Assembly (NCBI GenBank): GCA_016288255.1
Contig: JAEEYS010000179.1
Span: forward strand, 1 to 6,790
DNA: 6,790 nt
Origin: Bacillota bacterium
Lineage (GTDB): Bacteria; Bacillota; Tb-RUG-66
Direction: 5' to 3'
The position numbers and the translations under genes were made by a program. Each line of letters starts with the position of its first letter. Positions within the stretch are counted from its first letter, which is position 1. The notes under the pieces are model-generated. The model was not told where the DNA came from. It saw nothing but the letters and a program-made list of their open reading frames with translations, and made no database searches. Below are positions 1 through 5,580 of this stretch, one piece after another.

Positions 1-729
1 ATCCATCCGGCCAGAATCGAAGAAATGGTTGAAAAATCCAAAAAAGAAGTGGAAGACATCATCCATGACGAAGGGGAACAAGCAACCTTTGAAGCGGGCG
101 TGCACGGTCTCCATCCGGGTCTGATCAAACTGCTGGGTCGCTTGAGATTCAGAACAAGTTATGGTCAAAATGTGTTGCGCCATTCTATCGAAGTATCCAA
201 TTTGTGCGCTGTGATGGCAGCGGAATTGGGTGTGGATGTTCAATTGGCAAAACGCGCCGGCTTGTTGCATGATATCGGCAAAGCGATCGATCATGAAGTA
301 GAAGGCCCGCATGTTACCATCGGGGCGGAACTGGCAAGAAAATACAAAGAATCAAAAGAAGTGATCCATTGTATCATGGCGCATCATGGCGACAACGAAC
401 CGCAAACCATTGAAGCGGTATTGGTGCAGGCGGCAGACGCTATTTCGGCGGCAAGACCGGGCGCAAGACGGGAAACTTTGGAAAACTACATCAAACGGCT
501 CCATAAACTGGAAGAGATCGCCGAATCCTTTGAAGGGGTAGAAAAATCTTTTGCCATTCAAGCAGGTCGGGAAATCCGCATTATGGTACAGCCGGATAGC
601 GTAGATGACAGTGAATGTATCCAAGTGGCACGAGAAATCGTCAAGAAGATCGAGGACGAACTGGAATATCCGGGTCAAATCAAAGTCAATGTCATTCGGG
701 AAACCAGAGCTGTGGCTTACGCAAAATAA
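1..729 (+). CDS. rny: Ribonuclease Y, C-terminal part (5' end outside window)
   Basis: This is the last 242 residues of RNase Y, a membrane-anchored endoribonuclease that starts mRNA decay in Firmicutes. The frame is open from base 1, so the gene begins upstream. Full-length members are about 520 residues, so the N-terminal membrane anchor, coiled coil and KH domain are missing here. The first visible residues, [12 protein letters not shown], are the conserved stretch just after the KH domain. The metal-dependent HD domain follows: RHS at 178-186, the HD pair in [15 protein letters not shown] (His-Asp at 268-273), and AHHGD with its His pair at 382-387. The family block [20 protein letters not shown] lies near 433-492. 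The end, [12 protein letters not shown], is the usual RNase Y C-terminus, so this end is intact. YmdB lies downstream, as in Bacillus. Identification is very secure. Confidence 0.97.
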   Translation: MHPARIEEMVEKSKKEVEDIIHDEGEQATFEAGVHGLHPGLIKLLGRLRFRTSYGQNVLRHSIEVSNLCAVMAAELGVDVQLAKRAGLLHDIGKAIDHEVEGPHVTIGAELARKYKESKEVIHCIMAHHGDNEPQTIEAVLVQAADAISAARPGARRETLENYIKRLHKLEEIAESFEGVEKSFAIQAGREIRIMVQPDSVDDSECIQVAREIVKKIEDELEYPGQIKVNVIRETRAVAYAK

Positions 730-758
730 CATAACAAGGAAACATGTCATAAAGACCG

Positions 759-785
759 GAAAAGCAAGCAAACCGCTTGCTTTTC
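759..785 (+). terminator. Perfect 11-bp hairpin between rny and ymdB, likely terminator or attenuator
   Basis: Bases 759-769 (gaaaagcaagc) pair without mismatch with 775-785 (gcttgcttttc) around a 5-base loop (aaacc). The stem core GCAAGC/GCTTGC is followed by four T inside the stem and then the T-rich tgatttattc. It starts 29 bases after the rny stop and ends 36 bases before the ymdB start. This suits a Rho-independent terminator of rny. The T tail is interrupted, so it may be leaky and allow read-through into ymdB. Confidence 0.65.
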
Positions 786-807
786 TGATTTATTCAATGC
801 TATCGAT

Positions 808-813
808 AGGAGA
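808..813 (+). promoter_or_regulatory. Ribosome binding site deciding the TTG start of ymdB
   Basis: AGGAGA lies 8 bases before the TTG at 822. An ATG at 815 is only 1 base from this motif and is out of frame with the YmdB protein. The TTG is therefore the start. Confidence 0.75.
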
Positions 814-821
814 AATGCATC

Positions 822-1601
822 TTGAAAGTATTATTCGTTGGCGATATTGTAGGAAAACCGGGAAGAAGCATTCTGGCGGAAGAATTGAGCCATATCAAAG
901 AAGAACATGAGATCGATACTGTGATCGTGAACGGAGAAAACGCGGCAGGAGGCAGAGGGATCACCGCAGCTATTGCGGAAGAACTTTTTTCCTATGGGAT
1001 CGACGCGATCACCATGGGAAATCACACATGGGATCAAAAAGAATTGGTATCATATATCGATAAAGAACCCAGAATCATTCGTCCCTTGAACTATCCGCCG
1101 GGAACGCCGGGACAGGGCAGCTATATCTATGAATGCAAGAACATTCCGATCGGCGTCATGAATTTATCCGGCCGTGTTTATCTGGACGCTTTGGACTGCC
1201 CGTTTCGCGCGGCAGAAAAAGAAATTGAACGGTTGAAACGGGAAACCAATATCATTTTGGTGGATTTTCATGGGGAAGCGACTTCCGAAAAACAAGCTAT
1301 GGCATGGTTTTTGGATGGGAAAGTGACTGCGGTCTTGGGAACGCATACCCATGTACAGACCAATGACGCCAGGATCTTGCCGATGGGTACCGCCATGATC
1401 GCCGATGTGGGAATGACCGGCCCCAGAGATTCTATTTTAGGCAGAGACGTCAAATCGGTCGTAGAAAGATTTTTGACACACATGCCCACAAGATTTGGAG
1501 TGGCGGAAGGCGTAAGACAGTTAAATGCTGTTATTTTGGACATCGATCACAAGACCGGAAACTGCCTTTCCATTTCTTATAAGAATGTGATAAAAGAGTA
1601 A
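822..1601 (+). CDS. ymdB: YmdB-family metallophosphoesterase (2',3'-cyclic nucleotide phosphodiesterase)
   Basis: This 259-residue cytoplasmic protein is close to the length of Bacillus YmdB (about 264). In that family the enzyme is a dinuclear-metal phosphodiesterase acting on 2',3'-cyclic nucleotides and is linked to biofilm and motility gene control. The expected metal ligands are all visible: Asp8 in VGDIVGKPGR, Glu39-Asn40 in NGENAAGGRGI, Asn67-His68 in MGNHTWD, His149 in DFHGEATSEK, and His174 and His176 in GTHTHVQTND. The family stretch ADVGMTGPRDSILG follows near residues 194-207. There is no signal peptide or membrane segment. Translation starts at TTG with a well-placed AGGAGA. It lies 92 bases after rny, a neighbour it also has in Bacillus. 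I see no convincing separate promoter between the two genes, so expression may depend on read-through of the intervening hairpin. The in vivo substrate is inferred from the family. Confidence 0.93.
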   Translation: MKVLFVGDIVGKPGRSILAEELSHIKEEHEIDTVIVNGENAAGGRGITAAIAEELFSYGIDAITMGNHTWDQKELVSYIDKEPRIIRPLNYPPGTPGQGSYIYECKNIPIGVMNLSGRVYLDALDCPFRAAEKEIERLKRETNIILVDFHGEATSEKQAMAWFLDGKVTAVLGTHTHVQTNDARILPMGTAMIADVGMTGPRDSILGRDVKSVVERFLTHMPTRFGVAEGVRQLNAVILDIDHKTGNCLSISYKNVIKE

Positions 1602-1651
1602 AAGAGCCGGCTTTATACGGATTTTAAGGTCAAATAGAATAAAAAAAGAAG

Positions 1652-1682
1652 AAAAGAAAACGAATTTCGTTTTCTTTTTTTT
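1652..1682 (+). terminator. Rho-independent terminator after ymdB
   Basis: Bases 1652-1662 pair with 1668-1678 around a small A/T loop, with the core GAAAACG/CGTTTTC. An eight-T run at 1675-1682 forms the outer stem and tail. The hairpin lies 50 bases after the ymdB stop. It is weak in GC pairs (three in the stem) but has the right shape. The opposite side has an A-rich run at 1641-1655, so it could also stop transcription on the other strand, although no minus-strand gene is seen here. It separates ymdB from the gntR unit. Confidence 0.8.
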
Positions 1683-1753
1683 GTGCGCTTTGGATAAAAC
1701 GGGACTTTATCAAAAAAACATGGCTTATTTTAGAAAAAAAAGAAAAAATAGTA

Positions 1754-1782
1754 TAGCCAAATAGGAAGAAAATAGGTATAAT
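1754..1782 (+). promoter_or_regulatory. Promoter of the gntR-kor unit
   Basis: A perfect TATAAT at 1777-1782 is preceded by TAGCCA at 1754-1759, which matches four of six bases of TTGACA, with a 17-base spacer. Transcription would begin near 1789, about 40 bases before the gntR ATG at 1831. The stretch from the ymdB stop to gntR (1602-1830) otherwise holds only the terminator, A-rich DNA and the short repeats noted separately. Confidence 0.6.
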
Positions 1783-1787
1783 AATCT

Positions 1788-1813
1788 TTGGATGGATCAA
1801 TGGCTTAGTCCAA
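1788..1813 (+). repeat. Inverted repeat at the predicted transcription start, possible operator
   Basis: TTGGA at 1788-1792 and TCCAA at 1809-1813 form a dyad with a 16-base spacer, lying over the predicted start of transcription. GntR-family proteins bind as dimers to dyads and often control their own operon, so this is a candidate site. The arms are short and could arise by chance. Confidence 0.25.
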
Positions 1814-1820
1814 TTTGTAT

Positions 1821-1826
1821 GAGGTG
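1821..1826 (+). promoter_or_regulatory. Ribosome binding site deciding the gntR start
   Basis: GAGGTG lies 4 bases before the ATG at 1831. The in-frame ATG at 1792 falls at the predicted transcription start and has no such motif in front of it. Confidence 0.65.
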
Positions 1827-1830
1827 TAAG

Positions 1831-2799
1831 ATGGAACCGATAGGAAGTCTGGTAGCACTCAACAAAAATAATAAAATACCATACTATTTGCAGATCAAAG
1901 AGCAGATCAAAAAGAAGATCGACGATAAAATTTTGCTTCCGAATACAAAATTGCCCACAGAGCGGGAACTGTCCGCAGCCCTTCAGGTTAGCCGCAATAC
2001 CATCAGTACGGCGTATAAAGAACTGGAAACGGAAGGGTATGTGACCAGTTTGCCCGGCAAAGGGACTTTTGTGTTTTTGGAGGAGAATCAAAAAAATAAA
2101 AGAGAAACGATCCTAAAGCAGATCGAGTCCTTGTGTGATCAGGCCGCAAAAGCGGATTATAACTTTGAAATGCTGAAAGAAGACTTTTTGGAAGTATGGG
2201 AGCGGAAGAAAAATGCTTTGCATGTTGTCAAAGCGGTTTTTTTAGAATGTAACAGGGAACAGCTCAATTATTTATCCGGATTTTTAAGCCGCAGATTCAA
2301 CATCCATATCGTGCCGATCCTGATCGATGACATCAAAGACAATGTTTTTCAATATATCGATGAGCTGAGAGACTGCAATTTGGTCATCACTACGATCTTT
2401 CATATCGATGAAGTGAAAAAGATCTTTCAAAACTTTGACGCCAAGATCGTTGCGGTGGCACTGGAAATGAATTTGGATACAATGGTAGAGATTTCTAAAA
2501 TCGAAGAAGAAGATAGGGTAAGTCTCTTTTGCTACTCTAAAAAGTTTGCGCAGAACGTGAATTATTTGATCGGAAAAATCAATCCCAAAATAAAAAAAAT
2601 ACAATTGGTAACATTTTATGATGACGAAATATTTGAAAACTTGTATAATAATTCTGATGTGATTTTATATTCTCCGAAAAGGAAGCGTTATTTGCCGGAA
2701 AATTTGTTACAGAAAAATTGTATTGAGGTAGTATTGAATCCGGATGAAGGTTCTTTAAATTTTTTAGAGGAAGTTATGAATGACATCAAAAATCATTAA
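1831..2799 (+). CDS. GntR-family transcriptional regulator with an unrecognised C-terminal domain
   Basis: The protein has 322 residues from the chosen ATG. Residues 14-82 are a clear GntR winged helix-turn-helix: IPYYLQIKEQIKKKI opens it, LPTERELSAALQVSRNTIS is the recognition region, and GYVTSLPGKGTFV is the wing. Residues 83-130 are charged and probably helical, likely a linker. Residues 131-322 alternate hydrophobic strands and helices (VVKAVFLEC, HIVPILI, NLVITTIF, KIVAVAL, KIQLVTFY, DVILYSP, CIEVVL), which suggests an alpha/beta sensor domain. It does not look like the FCD, UTRA or aminotransferase domains of other GntR groups, so its ligand is unknown. There is no membrane segment. An ATG at 1792 would add 13 residues but lacks a ribosome binding site. 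The gene is first in the unit, 17 bases before korD, so it probably regulates the oxidoreductase genes and itself. Codon use becomes more AT-rich towards the 3' end. Confidence 0.88.
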   Translation: MEPIGSLVALNKNNKIPYYLQIKEQIKKKIDDKILLPNTKLPTERELSAALQVSRNTISTAYKELETEGYVTSLPGKGTFVFLEENQKNKRETILKQIESLCDQAAKADYNFEMLKEDFLEVWERKKNALHVVKAVFLECNREQLNYLSGFLSRRFNIHIVPILIDDIKDNVFQYIDELRDCNLVITTIFHIDEVKKIFQNFDAKIVAVALEMNLDTMVEISKIEEEDRVSLFCYSKKFAQNVNYLIGKINPKIKKIQLVTFYDDEIFENLYNNSDVILYSPKRKRYLPENLLQKNCIEVVLNPDEGSLNFLEEVMNDIKNH

Positions 2800-2800
2800 A

Positions 2801-2806
2801 GGAGAG
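2801..2806 (+). promoter_or_regulatory. Ribosome binding site deciding the TTG start of korD
   Basis: GGAGAG directly follows the gntR stop and lies 10 bases before the TTG at 2817. The next in-frame ATG, at 2829, would be 22 bases away. The TTG is the better start, although the choice changes only four residues. Confidence 0.6.
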
Positions 2807-2816
2807 ACAAAGAACA

Positions 2817-3026
2817 TTGAAATCAGAAATGCTGCAAAAGCATCATATTCATATCAATCAAAAATGGTGCAAAGGCTGCGGTATTTGCGTGGCTTTTTGT
2901 CCCAAGAAAGTGCTTGTGTTAGAAAAAGGAAAAGCAAAAGCAGAAAACATGGAGGATTGTATCGCATGCAGAATGTGTGAATACAGATGTCCGGATTTTG
3001 CGATAGAAATCGAGGTGGCAAAGTGA
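2817..3026 (+). CDS. korD: 2-oxoacid:ferredoxin oxidoreductase, delta subunit (2x[4Fe-4S] ferredoxin-like)
   Basis: This small 69-residue iron-sulfur protein carries two complete cluster motifs: CKGCGICVAFCP (Cys18, 21, 24, 28) and CIACRMCEYRCP (Cys48, 51, 54, 58). In four-subunit oxidoreductases the delta subunit carries electrons from the thiamine-containing catalytic subunits out to external ferredoxin. The short N-terminus and lack of extra domains fit KorD or VorD rather than a free ferredoxin, and the following alpha, beta and gamma genes confirm the role. It starts at TTG, 17 bases after gntR, and its stop overlaps the korA start by one base (TGATG), which indicates translational coupling. 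The assignment to 2-oxoglutarate rather than a branched-chain 2-oxoacid comes from context and not from this subunit. Confidence 0.9.
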   Translation: MKSEMLQKHHIHINQKWCKGCGICVAFCPKKVLVLEKGKAKAENMEDCIACRMCEYRCPDFAIEIEVAK

Positions 3027-4162
3027 TGGAAAAGAATAAAATGAGATTGGTGCAAGGCAATGAAGCCTGTGTTATGGGCGCTTTGTATGCAGGAATGCGG
3101 TTTTATGCGGGATATCCCATCACACCATCTTCGGAAATAGCGGAAGAATCTTCCATCCAGCTTCCCAAAGTAGGAGGGAAATTCATACAGATGGAAGATG
3201 AGATCGCCAGTATGGCGGCGGCTATCGGCGCTTCTTTGGCCGGTAAAAAAGCCATGACGGCAACCAGCGGCCCCGGATTTTCCTTAAAACAGGAAAATAT
3301 CGGATTTGCCTGTATGGCGGAAGTTCCCGTTGTTATCGTCAATGTCATGAGAATGGGCCCGTCCACAGGGCTTCCCACTTCTCCCGCGCAAGGGGATATC
3401 ATGCAGGCAAGATGGGGGACTCACGGGGATCATCCCATTATCGTCATTACGCCTACTTCTGTAAAAGAAATGTATGAATTTACCATTCGGGCCTTTAACT
3501 TGGCCGAAAAATACAGAACGCCGGTTATTCTGTTGGCGGATGAAGTCATCGCGCATATGAGGGAAGGGGTCGAAATCAGGACCGATATCGAAGTGATCGA
3601 TCGGGCAAAACCGACACCGGGAGAACCTTATTTACCGTATCAATTAAAAGAAGGCGATATCGTACCGCCTTTGGCCAGCTTTGGAGACGGATATCGTTTC
3701 CATGTAACGGGATTGTCCCATGGCGAAAACGGATTTCCTACCAATAGCGTAGAAATCAACAATGCTTTGATCAGAAGATTAAACAGCAAGATCACGGATC
3801 ATTTGGATGATATCGTGGAAGTGGAAGAAGGGTATACCTCTGATGCGGAATTCTTGATCTTATCTATCGGTTCTACCGCGAGAGCGGCAAAAAGCGTAGT
3901 CAACACGCTGCGGGAACAAGGGATCAAGATCGGATATTTTATTCCCAAAACCGTATGGCCGTTTCCGGAAAAAGAATTAAAAGAATGTTTCAAGACCGTA
4001 AAAAAAGTGATCGTACCGGAAATGAACATGGGGCAGATCGCATTGGAAGTAGAACGGGTCGCAGCCGGACAGGCGGAAGTGCATAGACTCAATAAAGTGA
4101 CCGGTGAGCTTTTTACTGTTGCGGAAATCAATGACGGAGTAATGGCGGTGATAAACAAATGA
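3026..4162 (+). CDS. korA: 2-oxoglutarate:ferredoxin oxidoreductase, alpha subunit
   Basis: This is the 378-residue alpha subunit of a CoA-acylating 2-oxoacid:ferredoxin oxidoreductase, which converts 2-oxoglutarate, CoA and oxidised ferredoxin to succinyl-CoA, CO2 and reduced ferredoxin. Visible family motifs are YPITPSSE (30-37), the acidic QMEDE (55-59) in the thiamine-pyrimidine region, TSGPGFSL (80-87) and MRMGPSTGLPTSPAQGD (108-124). The length is typical of stand-alone KorA, with no gamma domain fused to it. The ATG at 3026 has GAGGTGG at 3012-3018 and overlaps the korD stop. An ATG 39 bases upstream lies inside korD and is rejected. It ends in an ATGA overlap with korB. A 2-oxoisovalerate-type enzyme (VorB) is the main alternative; the size pattern and the nearby glutamate dehydrogenase favour 2-oxoglutarate. 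Confidence 0.9.
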   Translation: MEKNKMRLVQGNEACVMGALYAGMRFYAGYPITPSSEIAEESSIQLPKVGGKFIQMEDEIASMAAAIGASLAGKKAMTATSGPGFSLKQENIGFACMAEVPVVIVNVMRMGPSTGLPTSPAQGDIMQARWGTHGDHPIIVITPTSVKEMYEFTIRAFNLAEKYRTPVILLADEVIAHMREGVEIRTDIEVIDRAKPTPGEPYLPYQLKEGDIVPPLASFGDGYRFHVTGLSHGENGFPTNSVEINNALIRRLNSKITDHLDDIVEVEEGYTSDAEFLILSIGSTARAAKSVVNTLREQGIKIGYFIPKTVWPFPEKELKECFKTVKKVIVPEMNMGQIALEVERVAAGQAEVHRLNKVTGELFTVAEINDGVMAVINK

Positions 4163-4962
4163 AAACTACAGAATATTTAAGAGAAGATAAATTGCCGCAT
4201 ATCTGGTGTCCGGGATGCGGAAACGGGATTGTGATCAGTAATATCATTCGAGCAGTGGACGCATTGAATTTAAAAAGGGAAAATACAGTGATCGTTTCCG
4301 GTATCGGATGTTCTTCCAGAGCGGCCGGATATATGAACTTTGATACATTACATACCACGCACGGCAGAGCCATTCCTTTTGCAACGGGAATCAAAATGGC
4401 AAATCCGGATCTGAACGTGATTGTTATCTCGGGAGACGGGGATGCGACCGCTATCGGAGGCAACCATTTCATCCATGCTTCCAGAAGAAACCTGGATCTG
4501 ACGCTGATCGTGGTAAACAATAATATCTACGGCATGACCAGCGGTCAGTATTCTCCTTTGACGCCTACGGGCAAGATCGCGACTACCGCGCCTTACGGCA
4601 ATATCGACAGACCGTTTGATCTTTGCGAACTGGCAGAAGCGGCAGGCGCTACCTATGTGGCAAGAGGAAGTGTTTATCATGTACAGCAGCTGAAAAGATA
4701 TGTAGAGAGAGGGATCCAAAACAAAGGGTTCTCCGTGATCGAAGCCTTGAGCATTTGTCCTACTTATTTCGGCAGAAAAAATAAAATGGGAAGTCCCGTA
4801 AAAATGCTGGAAGGGATCCGCGACAACGCTGTGATATACAATGGTAAAAACAAAGAAGAAGGCAAAGATAAATTCCTGATCGGCGAATTCAAAAATGAGC
4901 CGGACAGAGAATATACGGAAAGCTATCAAAAGATCATAGACAGCTTGAAGGAGGGCAAATAA
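4159..4962 (+). CDS. korB: 2-oxoglutarate:ferredoxin oxidoreductase, beta subunit (thiamine diphosphate and [4Fe-4S])
   Basis: This 267-residue subunit binds thiamine diphosphate and the proximal iron-sulfur cluster. The cofactor motif runs from SGDGDATAIGGNH (91-103) to VVNNNIYGMTSGQ (118-130), with the Mg-binding Asp and Asn pattern intact. Cysteines 17 and 20 (IWCPGCGNG), 51 (GIGCSSRAAGY) and 200 (SICPTYFGRKN) match the spacing of the four cluster ligands known in this family. The block THGRAIPFATGIKMANP (67-83) is also typical. Its ATG overlaps the korA stop in ATGA, so the two subunits are translationally coupled and probably made in equal amount. The C-terminal 60 residues are charged, as is common in KorB. 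It is cytoplasmic, with no membrane segment. Subunit identity is very secure; substrate is inferred. Confidence 0.93.
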   Translation: MKTTEYLREDKLPHIWCPGCGNGIVISNIIRAVDALNLKRENTVIVSGIGCSSRAAGYMNFDTLHTTHGRAIPFATGIKMANPDLNVIVISGDGDATAIGGNHFIHASRRNLDLTLIVVNNNIYGMTSGQYSPLTPTGKIATTAPYGNIDRPFDLCELAEAAGATYVARGSVYHVQQLKRYVERGIQNKGFSVIEALSICPTYFGRKNKMGSPVKMLEGIRDNAVIYNGKNKEEGKDKFLIGEFKNEPDREYTESYQKIIDSLKEGK

Positions 4963-4963
4963 C

Positions 4964-5506
4964 ATGGGCAAAAGAATCGAGTACCAATTGACAGGTTCCG
5001 GCGGCCAAGGCCTGATTACGGCAGGGATCATCCTGGCGGAAGCTGCTATTTTAGATGGAAACAATGCAATACAAAGCCAAAGCTATGGCCCGGAAGCCAG
5101 AGGCGGAGCCAGCAAGGCGGAAGTGGTAATATCAAAAGACGTTATTGATTATCCTAAAACCATAAGCCCGGATTATATATTGTGTTTGACTGACGAAGCT
5201 TATGAAAAATATGGAAAAGAAAATCATAAAAATGGCATAATAATGGTTGACCAATCCGTTTCAATTGAGGATAATAGTAATGGTGTGATAAAAGCACCGA
5301 TTTTATCTACGGCTTCAGAACAATTAAAGCCGATCGTAGCAAACATTATTGCGCTGGGATTTATCGCATCTTATTCTAATGTGGTAACAAAGGATTCCCT
5401 GCTGCGTGCGTTGATGGACAGAGTCCCGAAAGGCACGGAAGAAATGAACCAAAAAGCATTGGATCTGGGTTATCAGTTGGCAGAAGATGCATTAAATGCC
5501 AAGTAA
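4964..5506 (+). CDS. korC: 2-oxoglutarate:ferredoxin oxidoreductase, gamma subunit
   Basis: This 180-residue protein is the gamma subunit that completes the oxidoreductase. In this superfamily the gamma domain contributes to CoA binding. The glycine-rich start GSGGQG (11-16) and the block QSYGPEARGGASKAEVV (39-55) are the family signatures, and the length matches KorC (about 180-190). The ATG at 4964 has AAGGAGGG at 4947-4954, 9 bases upstream, and lies one base after the korB stop. The first 50 codons resemble the other kor genes, but about 5125-5350 is clearly more AT-rich before the composition recovers towards the end. No hairpin terminator follows, so transcription may run into the glutamate dehydrogenase gene. 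Confidence 0.9.
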   Translation: MGKRIEYQLTGSGGQGLITAGIILAEAAILDGNNAIQSQSYGPEARGGASKAEVVISKDVIDYPKTISPDYILCLTDEAYEKYGKENHKNGIIMVDQSVSIEDNSNGVIKAPILSTASEQLKPIVANIIALGFIASYSNVVTKDSLLRALMDRVPKGTEEMNQKALDLGYQLAEDALNAK

Positions 5507-5533
5507 GGTTTGTGAAGATAGGTTATAGTTGTT

Positions 5534-5561
5534 TTGACATATAAATTAAAAAATCTAAATT
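5534..5561 (+). promoter_or_regulatory. Likely promoter of the glutamate dehydrogenase gene
   Basis: A perfect TTGACA at 5534-5539 is followed after 16 bases by TAAATT at 5556-5561, which matches four of six bases of TATAAT. TAAAAT at 5561-5566 is a better -10 by sequence, but its 21-base spacer is too long. The start of transcription would fall close to the ribosome binding site, giving a very short leader. The 74-base gap without any terminator also allows read-through from korC. Confidence 0.5.
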
Positions 5562-5566
5562 AAAAT

Positions 5567-5572
5567 GGAGGG
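5567..5572 (+). promoter_or_regulatory. Strong ribosome binding site of the glutamate dehydrogenase gene
   Basis: GGAGGG lies 8 bases before the ATG at 5581, an optimal spacing. A TTG at 5576 is out of frame and opens only six codons before a stop. Confidence 0.75.
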
Positions 5573-5580
5573 ACATTGAA

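Noticed and set aside
605..910. Plus-strand open frame bridging rny and ymdB
   Set aside because: It overlaps both genes out of frame, runs through the hairpin, and its product is rich in Arg and Lys with no domain.
1792..1830. Earlier in-frame ATG for gntR, adding 13 residues
   Set aside because: It sits at the predicted transcription start, lacks a ribosome binding site, and the added residues (MDQWLSPICMRCK) are not part of a GntR domain. GAGGTG fits the ATG at 1831.
1630..2091. Minus-strand open frame across the gntR upstream region
   Set aside because: It runs through the terminator, the promoter and the GntR DNA-binding domain. The predicted protein is low-complexity (Phe-rich), as expected from reading A-rich DNA backwards.
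2987..3025. Earlier in-frame ATG for korA
   Set aside because: It lies inside korD. The ATG at 3026 has GAGGTGG in front, and the protein then begins with the usual KorA N-terminus.
4348..5064. Long minus-strand open frame opposite korB and korC
   Set aside because: Its product has no recognisable motif, it crosses two certain genes, and the plus-strand frames carry full family signatures. It is a shadow.
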